DNA of 64,000 nucleotides from Namhaeicola sp039714555 (GCA_039714555.1 JBDLJB010000005.1:62001-126000), one strand, 5' to 3'. Positions 9,147 through 18,453 are shown, numbered from the stretch's first letter. Notes: generated by a model not told the origin, from the sequence alone. Program-made: numbers and translations.

Positions 9147-9605
9147 TTAATGTTTTTCAATAACTGCTTTTGGAACCAGCAATGAAACATCGCCTTTATT
9201 TTTTAAAATATCTCTAACAATACTTGAACTGATATAAGATGTATCTGCACTGGTGAGTAAAAAAACAGTTTCAATTTTCGACATCTTTCGATTGGTATGA
9301 GCAATGGCTTTTTCAAATTCAAAATCGGCAGGATTTCTTAAACCTCGTAAAATAAAATCAATATCATTTGTTTTACAATATTCTATCGTTAAACCTTCAT
9401 AGGTATCTATCTTGATTTTTTTAACACCCGTATAGGTTTTTTCAATAAATCTCTTTCGTTGTTCTAATGAGAACATATATTTTTTGGTAGAATTTGTTCC
9501 AATTGCAATAATAATTTCATCAAAAAGAGGAAGTGCTCTATCAATAATATCAGTATGTCCTAAAGTAAGAGGGTCAAAAGATCCGGGAAAAACTGCTCGT
9601 TTCAT
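9147..9605 (-). CDS. coaD: Phosphopantetheine adenylyltransferase
   Basis: The 152-residue enzyme catalyses the penultimate step of coenzyme A synthesis, adenylylating 4'-phosphopantetheine. It starts MKRAVFPGSFDPLTLGH, which contains the nucleotidyltransferase motif (T/H)xGH at 14-17, and has the second motif ISSSIVRDI near the C-terminus. Length is usual for CoaD. It lies 24 bases downstream of ddl on the same strand. Confidence 0.97.
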   Translation of the reverse strand: MKRAVFPGSFDPLTLGHTDIIDRALPLFDEIIIAIGTNSTKKYMFSLEQRKRFIEKTYTGVKKIKIDTYEGLTIEYCKTNDIDFILRGLRNPADFEFEKAIAHTNRKMSKIETVFLLTSADTSYISSSIVRDILKNKGDVSLLVPKAVIEKH

Positions 9606-9629
9606 ACGTTAGAATTTTTATAAATATTT

Positions 9630-10607
9630 TTATTCTTTTAATGCCATTTCAATAGAATTTCCAAATAATTCTTTTAAACTAATACCGGCGGCACGTGCTT
9701 GTTTGGGTAAAATACTCTCACTTGTAATACCGGGCACCATATTCATTTCAATAAAATAAGGAATCTCACCAACAATAATAAAATCAGCTCTAGATAAACC
9801 ACTTAAATTAAGTGATCTATAAATTTTTTCGGCAGCTTTTTTTACATTTTTATTTTGTGTTGGTGTTATTCGCGCAGGCGTTATTTCTTGAGATTTACCT
9901 AAATATTTCGCTTCAAAATCAAAAAAATCATTTTCGCTTACAATTTCTGTAGTGGGTAATACTTTAATCTTATCTTGATATTGGATGACTCCAACCGAAA
10001 CTTCAATACCGTTTAAAAACTCCTCAATTAATATTTCGTTATCTTCTTTAAAAGCTTTTTCTATTGCAGGAATCAATTCGTCATGTGTATGAACTTTAGA
10101 TATTCCAAAACTAGAACCTCCACGGTTGGGTTTAACAAAACAAGGTAAACCTACTTTTTTTAATATTTTATCTGAATCAAATTTATCACCTTTATTAATG
10201 TAATAGGATTGGGCAACATTAATTCCGTAAGGTTTTACAAAACTTAGGGTATCACGTTTGTTAAAAGTCACAGCCATTTGATAAAAAGGTGCTGATGTAT
10301 GCTTTAATCCCAGTAATTCAAAATAAGCCAGGATAGTACCGTCTTCACCAGGGTGACCATGAATTGCATTGAAAATACAGTCAAATTTAATTTTATATCC
10401 GTTTACTGTTGTTGTAAAATCCTGAACATTAATTGGGTGTTCAGTATTATTTTCATCAGTATAAACCCATTTGTTTTTTAAAATTAAGATTTTATATAAA
10501 TTGTATTTTTCTGTGTCTAAATTATTGTAAACTACATTGCCACTTTGCATTGAAATTTCAACTTCACTAGAATAACCTCCCATAATAATGGCAATATTTT
10601 TTTTCAT
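9630..10607 (-). CDS. ddl: D-alanine--D-alanine ligase
   Basis: The 325-residue ATP-grasp enzyme makes D-Ala-D-Ala for peptidoglycan. Visible signatures are the N-terminal MGGYSSEVEISMQSG, HGHPGEDG near 84-91, the ATP-binding KPNRGGSSFGI, and the C-terminal EMNMVPGITSES that carries metal ligands and substrate-binding residues. It is the first gene of a minus-strand run with coaD and an M14 peptidase, and has a TAnnTTTG element upstream. Confidence 0.97.
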   Translation of the reverse strand: MKKNIAIIMGGYSSEVEISMQSGNVVYNNLDTEKYNLYKILILKNKWVYTDENNTEHPINVQDFTTTVNGYKIKFDCIFNAIHGHPGEDGTILAYFELLGLKHTSAPFYQMAVTFNKRDTLSFVKPYGINVAQSYYINKGDKFDSDKILKKVGLPCFVKPNRGGSSFGISKVHTHDELIPAIEKAFKEDNEILIEEFLNGIEVSVGVIQYQDKIKVLPTTEIVSENDFFDFEAKYLGKSQEITPARITPTQNKNVKKAAEKIYRSLNLSGLSRADFIIVGEIPYFIEMNMVPGITSESILPKQARAAGISLKELFGNSIEMALKE

Positions 10608-10630
10608 GCGTTTTTAATTTTGTTATAACA

Positions 10631-10638
10631 CAAACATA
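10631..10638 (-). promoter_or_regulatory. Promoter -7 element for ddl-coaD-M14
   Basis: The minus strand reads TATGTTTG (TAnnTTTG), 24 bases upstream of the ddl start. Confidence 0.45.
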
Positions 10639-10757
10639 CAAAAAAAGATGAAATGATTTTTTTCCTTTTTTACTGTAACAAATATATACTTTTTGACGTC
10701 TATTTAAGATATAGGTTAGCTACTAAAATTATTATAAAATCAAGAAAATATATTTAA

Positions 10758-12002
10758 ATGTTCGATTTTGATCGTTGGCAGGAAATATTCGATTCTATTC
10801 GCAAAAATAAGTTGCGAACATTTTTGACCGGACTATCGGTAGCATCCGGAATTTTTATATTGGTTATTTTATTAGGCTTTGGTCAAGGAATGGAAAACGG
10901 TATTCGAAAAGAATTTGAGGCTGATGCCAGTAATCGTATTTGGATATGGACACAAGTAACAACCAAAGAATTCAATGGTCTAAATCCGGGCAGAACAATT
11001 GAATTACAAAATGCCAATTACGATCAAATCACTTCAACATATATTGATAAATTAGAACATAAATCAGGATTATTCAGAGTAAGGGGCGGAACCATAAATT
11101 ACAAAGATGAATCAGGAGCATATAGCATTCAAGGAGTGAGTCCTGAATATCAGCAAATTGAAAATCAAAAAATGGTAAGTGGACGCTATTTGAATTATGC
11201 TGATATGGAAAATCGAAATAAGGTAACTGTAATTAGCAGTAAGATCAAACGCGAGTTAATGAAAAATGTTGAAGATCCTTTAAATGAATATCTTAAGATT
11301 TCAGGAATTAATTTTAAAATTATTGGAGTTTATACAGATGAAGGAGGTGAGCGTGAAGAAAATCGAATATTTGTACCACTAACTACTGCTCAATTTGTTT
11401 TTAATGGTTCAAATAGGATCGCAAACATGGGATTTACACTTGAGCCTGAAGAGAGTTTTGAAAAAGCACTTGAAGTTTCTAAAAAATTTACTGCAGAGGT
11501 CAAGCAATATTTACAACAAGTGCATACCGTTGCACCTGATGATAGCGCAATAAATGTACATAATATGCTTGATGAAGCCAAGCGATTCTATACTTTAACA
11601 GATAATATTGCTTTCTTTTTCTGGTTTGTTGGGATTTGTACAATTATTGCCGGAGTTGTTGGTGTAAGTAATATTATGTTGATCATTGTAAAAGAGCGTA
11701 CCCGTGAAATTGGTATAAGAAAAGCATTAGGAGCTAAACCTTGGTCGATTGTTGGAATGATATTACAAGAATCAATTTTTGTTACAGCAGTTTCAGGATT
11801 TGGAGGATTAATATTTAGTATGGGGCTTCTTGAAATTGTCGGGCCCAATGTAAAGGTAGAATATATATTAAATCCATCAGTAAATTTTACTATGGCAATT
11901 TCTATGGTTTTTGTGCTGATCATTGCAGGGGTTTTTGCTGGATTTTTTCCGGCTTGGCGAGCTGCAAATATTCAGCCAATAGAAGCTTTAAAAGACGAAT
12001 AA
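10758..12002 (+). CDS. MacB/FtsX-type ABC transporter permease (first of two)
   Basis: The 414-residue inner-membrane protein has the MacB topology: one N-terminal transmembrane segment (about 21-42), a large periplasmic MacB core domain, and three C-terminal segments of the FtsX domain. The FtsX signature is visible in IMLIIVKERTREIGIRKALGA. Such permeases act with an ATPase, a periplasmic adaptor and a TolC-like channel in export or mechanotransmission. It is followed after 12 bases by a paralogous permease. No ATPase gene is adjacent. Confidence 0.9.
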   Translation: MFDFDRWQEIFDSIRKNKLRTFLTGLSVASGIFILVILLGFGQGMENGIRKEFEADASNRIWIWTQVTTKEFNGLNPGRTIELQNANYDQITSTYIDKLEHKSGLFRVRGGTINYKDESGAYSIQGVSPEYQQIENQKMVSGRYLNYADMENRNKVTVISSKIKRELMKNVEDPLNEYLKISGINFKIIGVYTDEGGEREENRIFVPLTTAQFVFNGSNRIANMGFTLEPEESFEKALEVSKKFTAEVKQYLQQVHTVAPDDSAINVHNMLDEAKRFYTLTDNIAFFFWFVGICTIIAGVVGVSNIMLIIVKERTREIGIRKALGAKPWSIVGMILQESIFVTAVSGFGGLIFSMGLLEIVGPNVKVEYILNPSVNFTMAISMVFVLIIAGVFAGFFPAWRAANIQPIEALKDE

Positions 12003-12014
12003 ATAATTAATAAT

Positions 12015-13274
12015 ATGTTTAACAGAGATCGTTGGAGTGAAATATTAGAAGCACTTACCAGTAATTGGTTAAGGACTCTGTTAACTGCTTTTGGTGTTTT
12101 TTGGGGTATTTTTATTTTGATCCTTTTACTTGCTGCCGGTAAGGGTTTAGAAAATGGAATAAAACAAGATTTTGGAGATATTGCAACCAATACGATGTTT
12201 ATGTGGACACGTACAGTAACAAAATCTTATGAAGGAATGCCTAAAGGTAGAAGGTATAATTATCGTTTAAGTGATGTTGATGATATTAGAGAGAATGTTC
12301 CCAATTTGAGATTTATTTCACCTCGTAACCGACTTGGAGGTTTTAATGGTGCAAATAATGTTATTAGAGGACTTAAAACAGGCGCTTTTGATGTATATGG
12401 AGATTATCCCGAAATAATTAAGCAAGAACCTATGGATATTACTTCGGGTAGATTTATAAATTATGGTGATATTAATGAAAAAAGAAAAATAGCAATTATT
12501 GGTGAAGCCGTTAAAAATAGTTTATATGATAAAGGAGAAGAAGTAATTGGAACCTATATTAAAATTCAGGGAATCAATTTTATGGTTATTGGTACTTATA
12601 AGAAAAAAAGCTCAGGAGGCGATAATGAAGAAGAACAAAAACAGATCTTTGTTCCATTTACCTCTTTTTCTCAAGCATTTAATATGGCTGACAGAGTTGG
12701 ATGGATGGCAATAACAGCTAATGATGGTACACCAATTACTAACATAAAGCAAAACATTTTTGATATTGTTAAAAAGAATCATAAAATTCATCCGGATGAT
12801 GAAAGGGCAGTCGGTTTTTTTGATTTATTTGAACAGTACAATAGAGTAGAAAATTTGTTTATGGCAATTAGAGTAATTGCCTATTTTGTAGGAATTTTAG
12901 TTTTATTATCGGGAGTTATTGGTGTTAGCAATATTATGTTGATTGTTGTAAAAGAACGAACCAAAGAAATTGGAATTAGAAGAGCTTTAGGTGCCTCACC
13001 GGCAAAAATAAGAGGTCAGATCTTAACTGAATCAGTTTTTTTAACCATAATATCTGGAATGGCAGGAATTGTTTTTGGAGCTTTATTTATTTACGTTATT
13101 AACTATGTATTAGATTTAAGCGGTCCGATAGATATGTTTCTAAACCCAAGTGTTAATCTGGGTGTTATTTCAGCTGCTTTAACAATTTTAATAATTTCGG
13201 GTTTATTTGCGGGTTTAATTCCTGCACAAAATGCTATTAATGTAAAACCAATAGATGCCCTTAGAACAGAATAA
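12015..13274 (+). CDS. MacB/FtsX-type ABC transporter permease (second of two)
   Basis: The 419-residue paralogue of the preceding gene has the same layout: an N-terminal membrane segment, a periplasmic MacB core, and a C-terminal FtsX domain with IMLIVVKERTKEIGIRRALGA. The N-termini of the two proteins are alike (FDRWQEIFDSI against RDRWSEILEAL), pointing to an old tandem duplication. The two may form a heterodimeric permease. It is 12 bases from the upstream permease and 25 bases from the adaptor gene. Confidence 0.9.
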   Translation: MFNRDRWSEILEALTSNWLRTLLTAFGVFWGIFILILLLAAGKGLENGIKQDFGDIATNTMFMWTRTVTKSYEGMPKGRRYNYRLSDVDDIRENVPNLRFISPRNRLGGFNGANNVIRGLKTGAFDVYGDYPEIIKQEPMDITSGRFINYGDINEKRKIAIIGEAVKNSLYDKGEEVIGTYIKIQGINFMVIGTYKKKSSGGDNEEEQKQIFVPFTSFSQAFNMADRVGWMAITANDGTPITNIKQNIFDIVKKNHKIHPDDERAVGFFDLFEQYNRVENLFMAIRVIAYFVGILVLLSGVIGVSNIMLIVVKERTKEIGIRRALGASPAKIRGQILTESVFLTIISGMAGIVFGALFIYVINYVLDLSGPIDMFLNPSVNLGVISAALTILIISGLFAGLIPAQNAINVKPIDALRTE

Positions 13275-13299
13275 CCAATAATAAAAAATAATTATACAA

Positions 13300-14397
13300 A
13301 TGAAGAAGTCAGTAATAATTTTTAGTTTAATTTTTTTAGCGATCACTTTTTTAGGAGCGATGTACTATTTGTATTCAAAGAATGCTCAAGATCCTGTAGT
13401 TTATAAAACTGAAAAGCCTTCAAAACAAACTATTATAAAACAAACTGTAGCCACAGGTAGTATACTTCCTTTAGAAGAAGTACTCATTAAACCTAATATT
13501 TCTGGGGTTATTGAAGAGGTTTATGTGGAAGGTGGTGATTACTTAAAAGCAAATGATCTGATAGCTAAAATTAGAGTGATCCCTAATTTATCAGCCTTAA
13601 ATAGTGCTAAAAATAATATTCAAAAAGCTAAGATTTCATTAGATGATGAAAAACGAAATTATGATCGTCAAAAAAGTTTATTTGAAAAAGGAGTAATTTC
13701 AAAACAAGATATTGAAAAAGTGGAAGTTGCATACAAACAGGCTTTACAAGCTTATAATGCAGCCAATCAAAATTATGACATTGTTAAAACCGGCTCAACC
13801 CGTGGGTTAGGAAATTCGGCCAATACTTTGATACGATCTACCGTTTCAGGGATGGTACTAGAAGTGCCTGTAGAAGTTGGTAATCAGGTAATTGAATCTA
13901 ATACTTTTAATGAAGGAACAACCATTGCCGCTTTGGCGGATGTAAATAAATTGATATTTGAAGGTAAAATTGACGAATCGGAAGTTGGTAAAATTAAAGA
14001 AGGATTACCTTTAGAAATAACGGTTGGTGCTATTGAAAATAATACTTTTAATGCGGTTTTAGATTATATTGCACCTAAAGGGAAATTAGAAAATGGTGCT
14101 ATACAATTTGAAATAAAAGGAACACTTAAAAAACAAGATACCACTTTTATAAGAGTTGGTTTAAGTGCTAATGCTTCAATTATCTTAGCTAGAGCCGATA
14201 GTGTATTATCAATTAAAGAAGCCTTGGTTCAATTTGATCCTAAAACCAAAGAACCGTTTGTTGAATTGCAAATGGGAGAACAACAATTTGAAAGAAAAGA
14301 TATTGAATTGGGTGTAAGTGATGGTATTAATGTAGAAGTTAAAAAAGGACTCACAATAGATGATGAAATTAAAGTTTGGAATGAAATTAAACTTTAA
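13300..14397 (+). CDS. Periplasmic adaptor (HlyD/MacA-type membrane fusion protein)
   Basis: The 365-residue protein has an N-terminal membrane anchor (about 5-25). A lipoyl/barrel-sandwich part begins near LPLEEVLIKPNISGVIEEV, and an alpha-helical hairpin follows at about 100-150 (AKNNIQKAKISLDDEKRNYD onward). A beta-barrel and a membrane-proximal domain complete it. It would link the two upstream MacB-type permeases to an outer-membrane channel. The gene ends the set at 14397 with no ATPase or TolC homologue following. Confidence 0.9.
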   Translation: MKKSVIIFSLIFLAITFLGAMYYLYSKNAQDPVVYKTEKPSKQTIIKQTVATGSILPLEEVLIKPNISGVIEEVYVEGGDYLKANDLIAKIRVIPNLSALNSAKNNIQKAKISLDDEKRNYDRQKSLFEKGVISKQDIEKVEVAYKQALQAYNAANQNYDIVKTGSTRGLGNSANTLIRSTVSGMVLEVPVEVGNQVIESNTFNEGTTIAALADVNKLIFEGKIDESEVGKIKEGLPLEITVGAIENNTFNAVLDYIAPKGKLENGAIQFEIKGTLKKQDTTFIRVGLSANASIILARADSVLSIKEALVQFDPKTKEPFVELQMGEQQFERKDIELGVSDGINVEVKKGLTIDDEIKVWNEIKL

Positions 14398-14492
14398 ACC
14401 ATATACCAATTTATTGTAAACAACCGTTTTCTTAAATTAGAGTAGATTTATAAAATTATAATCCATATAAGTATAGTTAATCCAAAAAAAAT

Positions 14493-14500
14493 TATCTTTG
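14493..14500 (+). promoter_or_regulatory. Promoter -7 element for the PASTA-rluD unit
   Basis: The plus strand reads TATCTTTG (TAnnTTTG), 17 bases before the PASTA gene start. This suggests that PASTA-rluD is transcribed separately from the upstream efflux genes. Confidence 0.45.
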
Positions 14501-14517
14501 AAATCTAAAATATTTCT

Positions 14518-15096
14518 ATGGGATTTTTTCAATACTTTAAAAGCAAAGAATTTTTAGTTACTATCATTTCAATTCTGGCAATAATATTTTTATTGATTTT
14601 TGGTTTGAGTAGTTGGCTCAATTATTTCACACATCACAATGAAAAAATTGAAGTTCCAGATCTCAAAAAATTATCGTTATTTGAAACAAATAGAGAATTA
14701 TACAAAGTTAATTTAACATTTGTGGTTATTGATTCTGCTAGTTTTAATCCTGATTATCCTCCAAAATCTGTTATTGAACAAAATCCTGAACCGGGAGATT
14801 TTGTGAAAAAAAACCGAAAAATTTATTTAACACTCAATCCTTCAGATTACCGTAAAATTGAAGTTCCTGAGGTTTTAGACCAAACCAAAAGACAGGTAGT
14901 TACCAGATTAAAATCAGCCGGATTTAGAATAGGTAAAGAAAGGTTCATACCTGATCTTGGTAAAAATGTGGTGAGAAAGTTAGAGATAAAAGGAAAAGAA
15001 CTTAAACCCGGTATGAAAATAGCTAAAAACTCAATTATTGACCTGGTTTTGGGAGATGGCTTAGAAAGTAAACAAAAGGATAGTATTGCTAATTAG
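14518..15096 (+). CDS. PASTA-domain membrane protein
   Basis: The 192-residue protein has one N-terminal transmembrane segment (about 12-33) and then two to three PASTA repeats. Their typical starts are seen as EVPDLKKLSLFE, EVPEVLDQTKRQ and the intervening VIEQNPEPGDFVKKN. PASTA domains bind peptidoglycan or muropeptides in penicillin-binding proteins and Ser/Thr kinases; here no kinase or transpeptidase domain is attached. It is followed after 12 bases by rluD, a pairing conserved in flavobacteria, where ddl usually lies nearby as it does here. Confidence 0.9.
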   Translation: MGFFQYFKSKEFLVTIISILAIIFLLIFGLSSWLNYFTHHNEKIEVPDLKKLSLFETNRELYKVNLTFVVIDSASFNPDYPPKSVIEQNPEPGDFVKKNRKIYLTLNPSDYRKIEVPEVLDQTKRQVVTRLKSAGFRIGKERFIPDLGKNVVRKLEIKGKELKPGMKIAKNSIIDLVLGDGLESKQKDSIAN

Positions 15097-15108
15097 ACAT
15101 TATTCCTG

Positions 15109-16131
15109 ATGGATGATACGATTGAAGAAATAAATAACGACGAACTTTATGAGCATTTTAAATTTATAGCCGCAGAAGGTCAGGAACCTTTGCGTGTTGA
15201 CAAATTTTTAATGAACTTTATTGAAAATGCTACTCGTAATAAAATTCAGCAGGCAATAAAAGCAGAGAATGTTTTGGTTAACGATAGGGTTGTAAAAGCC
15301 AATTATAAAGTTAAACCACATGATGTTGTACGAGTTGTTTTAGCACATCCACCACATGAAAATTTATTGGTTGCCGAAGATATTCCTATTGACATTATTT
15401 ATGAAGACGATGAGGTAATTGTTATTAATAAACCTGCCGGTATGGTAGTGCATCCCGGACACGGAAATTATACAGGAACTTTAGTAAATGCCCTCATTTA
15501 TCATTTTGAAAACTTACCCAAAAACAGCAATGAACGCCCGGGTTTGGTACATAGAATAGATAAAGATACCAGTGGTTTATTGGTTATAGCTAAAACTGAA
15601 TTTGCAATGGCTAATTTAGCCAATCAGTTTTTTGAACGTACTTCAAAACGTTTGTATTATGCATTGGTATGGGGAAATTTAGAAAATGATGAAGGTACTA
15701 TTGAAGGAAATATTGGAAGAAGTTTTAAAAACAGATTGCAAATGGATGTTTTCCCGGAAGGAGATTTTGGGAAACATGCCGTAACACATTATAAGGTAAT
15801 TGAAAGATTTAGCTATGTTACTCTGGTGGAGTGTAAGTTGGAAACCGGTAGAACGCATCAAATACGAGCACATTTTAAATATATTGGTCATCCTTTATTT
15901 AATGATGAACGATATGGTGGAGATAAGATATTAAAAGGAACTACCTTTACAAAATACAAGCAATTTGTTGAGAATTGTTTTAAAGTTCTACCACGCCAAG
16001 CCCTACATGCAAAAACGCTTGGATTTACACAACCTGTAACTAAAGAAAATTTAAGTTTTGATTCAGAGATTCCTGAAGATATGCAACTATGTTTAGAAAA
16101 ATGGCGAAATTATACCGTAAATCAGAATTAG
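15109..16131 (+). CDS. rluD: 23S rRNA pseudouridine synthase, RluD type
   Basis: The 340-residue protein has an N-terminal S4 RNA-binding domain (about 28-90) and a RluA-family catalytic domain. The motif HRIDKDTSGLL begins at 148, with catalytic Asp151. RNA-binding and active-site segments such as TGRTHQIRAH are present. The family converts uridines of helix 69 in 23S rRNA to pseudouridine. RluC-like specificity cannot be fully excluded from sequence alone. Confidence 0.93.
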   Translation: MDDTIEEINNDELYEHFKFIAAEGQEPLRVDKFLMNFIENATRNKIQQAIKAENVLVNDRVVKANYKVKPHDVVRVVLAHPPHENLLVAEDIPIDIIYEDDEVIVINKPAGMVVHPGHGNYTGTLVNALIYHFENLPKNSNERPGLVHRIDKDTSGLLVIAKTEFAMANLANQFFERTSKRLYYALVWGNLENDEGTIEGNIGRSFKNRLQMDVFPEGDFGKHAVTHYKVIERFSYVTLVECKLETGRTHQIRAHFKYIGHPLFNDERYGGDKILKGTTFTKYKQFVENCFKVLPRQALHAKTLGFTQPVTKENLSFDSEIPEDMQLCLEKWRNYTVNQN

Positions 16132-16216
16132 TTTTCAATTTTCAGTCTCAGTTTACAATTAAGTCTGAATATTTATTTTAAGTTTAGCATCTTGATAATT
16201 TATAAAAAGTAGAAAA

Positions 16217-16975
16217 ATGAAGATCGTAATCTCACCAGCCAAATCACTCGATTTTGAAACCCAAATTCCAACAAAAAAATATACCCAAAGTATTTTTTTA
16301 GAGCAATCAGAAAAGTTGAATAAAGTTTTAAAAAAGAAGAGTCCCAAACAGCTATCAAAATTGATGTCAATTTCTGATAAGTTAGGAGAATTGAATTGGC
16401 AGCGAAATCAGGATTGGCAATTACCATTTACAAATACTAATGCCCGGCAAGCAGTTTATGCCTTTAAAGGTGATGTATATATTGGTTTGGATGCTTATAC
16501 AATTTCGGTAGATAAAATAGAACAATTACAAGATAAACTTCGAATTTTATCAGGACAATATGGTATTTTAAAACCTTTAGACCTAATGCAACCTTATCGT
16601 TTGGAAATGGGAACAAAGCTTAAAATTGGATCTAAAGATAATTTGTATAAATTTTGGGGAGATTCTTTAACAGAAACATTGAATAATGAAATGAAAAATG
16701 ATGAACCATTGATTAATTTAGCAAGCCAAGAATATTTTAAAGCCATCAATCCAAAATTATTAGAAGCTCCGGTTATAACCCCTGTTTTTAAAGATTTTAA
16801 AAATGGAAAATTAAAAATTATTAGTTTTTTTGCTAAAAAAGCTCGTGGGATGATGGTACGGTATGTTATTGATAACAATATTGAAAATGCTGAAGACCTA
16901 AAAGGATTTAATAGTGGCGGATATGCTTTTGATGCTAATTTATCTACTGATGATCAATTGGTTTTTACAAGGTAA
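16217..16975 (+). CDS. yaaA: Peroxide stress protein YaaA (UPF0246)
   Basis: The 252-residue protein begins MKIVISPAKSLDF, the family signature, and ends with the conserved GYAFDANLSTDDQLVFTR segment. In E. coli YaaA lowers free iron and protects DNA under hydrogen peroxide stress. Length is usual for the family. The gene is followed by a strong bidirectional terminator at 17012-17041. Confidence 0.93.
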   Translation: MKIVISPAKSLDFETQIPTKKYTQSIFLEQSEKLNKVLKKKSPKQLSKLMSISDKLGELNWQRNQDWQLPFTNTNARQAVYAFKGDVYIGLDAYTISVDKIEQLQDKLRILSGQYGILKPLDLMQPYRLEMGTKLKIGSKDNLYKFWGDSLTETLNNEMKNDEPLINLASQEYFKAINPKLLEAPVITPVFKDFKNGKLKIISFFAKKARGMMVRYVIDNNIENAEDLKGFNSGGYAFDANLSTDDQLVFTR

Positions 16976-17011
16976 ATTATTTATTATAAATGATATAGAT
17001 AACAAAAAATA

Positions 17012-17041
17012 AAAAAATCCTGCCATTTGGCAGGATTTTTT
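17012..17041. terminator. Bidirectional intrinsic terminator between yaaA and the PLP lyase gene
   Basis: A perfect inverted repeat has 13-base arms: AAAAAATCCTGCC (17012-17024) and GGCAGGATTTTTT (17029-17041), with a 4-base loop. The GC core with an A-run on one side and a T-run on the other serves both converging genes. Confidence 0.92.
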
Positions 17042-17077
17042 TATTTCATATTTAATTTAAATATTAAATTATTTTTA

Positions 17078-18277
17078 TTATAAAACGCCCATTTCAACCA
17101 TGCATTTTTTCATTTCCTGATAGGTACGTTCAATATTGTTATCCAAACCTATAGACATTCTGATCAATCCGTCTGAAAGTCCCATTGTTTCTTGCTCATC
17201 TGCAGGAATTTCAGAAGAAGTTCCTGTACCCGGTGCGTTAAACAAAGTTTTGTAAAACCCTAAGCTAACTGCCAAATAACCTAAGTTTCTATTTTGCATT
17301 AATTCCATAAGGTCATCAGCTTTTTTTAGTGAACCCACATCAAAAGCTAACATTCCGCCAAAACCATATTCTTCATTGTACATTGTTTTGTACAATTCGT
17401 GTTGTGGGTGACTTTTAAGTCCGGGATAAATAATTTTAAGTCCGTCTTTTTCAAATTTCTCTGCTAAGTACAAACCATTTTCACTGTGTTTTTTCATTCT
17501 AAGATGTAGTGTTCGCATGTTTTTTAATACGCTGGCAGATCTTAGACTATCCATTACAGGGCCTAATAACATACTGGCACCATCATTTACACTGCGTAAA
17601 CTATTGATAAAATCCTGAGACCCACAAATCACACCACCAACGGTATCACTTGAGCCATTGATAAATTTTGTTAAACTATGGATTACTATATCTGCTCCTA
17701 AGATTTTAGGAGATAAGCTCAAAGGTGAAAAAGTATTGTCAACAACCAAAGTAAGATTGTGTCTTTTTGCCATTTTTGAAAGTTCTCTGATATCGGCAAC
17801 CTCTAATAAAGGATTGCTAACAGTTTCACAATAAATCACCTTGGTATTTTTAGTAATTGCAGCTTCAATATTTTCTAAAGAAGTAATGTTGACAAAGGTT
17901 GTTGTGATACCAAATTTTGGTGCAAAGTTCTTTAAGAAAGCATAAGAGCCACCATAAATAGTTCTTGAAGAAACAATATGATCACCATTATTGCAAAGTT
18001 GCATAAGGGTAGGAGTAATGGCTCCCATACCAGAGGCAGCAACATTGGCAGATTCAGTGCCTTCCATGGCAGCAAGAGCTTCTCCAAGATTCAAGTTACT
18101 GGGGCTCGAATGACGAGAATATAAATAACAACCTTCGGCGTTTCCTTCAAAGGTATCCATCATTGTTTTTGCATGTAAAAAAGTATAGGTTGAAGAATCA
18201 GAAATAGAAGGATTTACGCCTCCAAATTCTCCAAAGTATTGAAGATCTTGTATCTTATCGGCAGGATGAAAACTCAT
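17078..18277 (-). CDS. Methionine gamma-lyase-like PLP enzyme (Cys/Met metabolism family)
   Basis: The 399-residue protein is a fold-type I PLP enzyme of the Cys/Met metabolism family. PLP-binding features are ASGMGAI at 81-87, the Asp in VVDNTF near 180, and the Schiff-base Lys204 in HSLTKFINGSSD. It most resembles methionine gamma-lyases, which yield 2-oxobutyrate, methanethiol and ammonia. However, the Cys next to the active-site Tyr in YGC of well-studied lyases is Gly here (YGG, 108-110), so cystathionine-type or other activities are possible. It is divergent from an Lrp/AsnC gene with a palindromic repeat cluster between. Confidence 0.82.
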   Translation of the reverse strand: MSFHPADKIQDLQYFGEFGGVNPSISDSSTYTFLHAKTMMDTFEGNAEGCYLYSRHSSPSNLNLGEALAAMEGTESANVAASGMGAITPTLMQLCNNGDHIVSSRTIYGGSYAFLKNFAPKFGITTTFVNITSLENIEAAITKNTKVIYCETVSNPLLEVADIRELSKMAKRHNLTLVVDNTFSPLSLSPKILGADIVIHSLTKFINGSSDTVGGVICGSQDFINSLRSVNDGASMLLGPVMDSLRSASVLKNMRTLHLRMKKHSENGLYLAEKFEKDGLKIIYPGLKSHPQHELYKTMYNEEYGFGGMLAFDVGSLKKADDLMELMQNRNLGYLAVSLGFYKTLFNAPGTGTSSEIPADEQETMGLSDGLIRMSIGLDNNIERTYQEMKKCMVEMGVL

Positions 18278-18372
18278 AGTAGTTATATTTAAGGATTAAA
18301 TAATAAATTAATATAAGCACAAAATTAAAGATAAATAGAGTAAATTTCAGTTAAAATTAATAGTTACAGAAA

Positions 18373-18418
18373 ATATAACTATTATATAACTATTAAATAG
18401 TTATATTTACAGTTATAT
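18373..18418. promoter_or_regulatory. Palindromic operator cluster between the PLP lyase and lrp-like genes
   Basis: The 11-base unit ATATAACTATT occurs twice in direct tandem (18373-18383 and 18384-18394). It is followed by its inverted copy AATAGTTATAT (18396-18406) and a partial inverted copy AGTTATAT (18411-18418). The centre forms a 21-base palindrome at 18385-18405. Regularly spaced AT-rich half-sites fit binding by an Lrp/AsnC octamer and probably serve both divergent genes. Confidence 0.7.
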
Positions 18419-18453
18419 AAACAATAAATTTATTTTTTTAGAAAATTTTACAG

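Noticed and set aside
11390..12190. Long open frames on the minus strand opposite the MacB permease genes
   Set aside because: They run antisense to well-supported genes, lack recognisable motifs and starts, and are expected from low-GC codon bias.
16132..16216. TTTTCAGTCTCAGTTTACAATT stretch after rluD as a regulatory repeat
   Set aside because: Such short CAGT-type runs are common between flavobacterial genes and show no palindrome, promoter or terminator features here.
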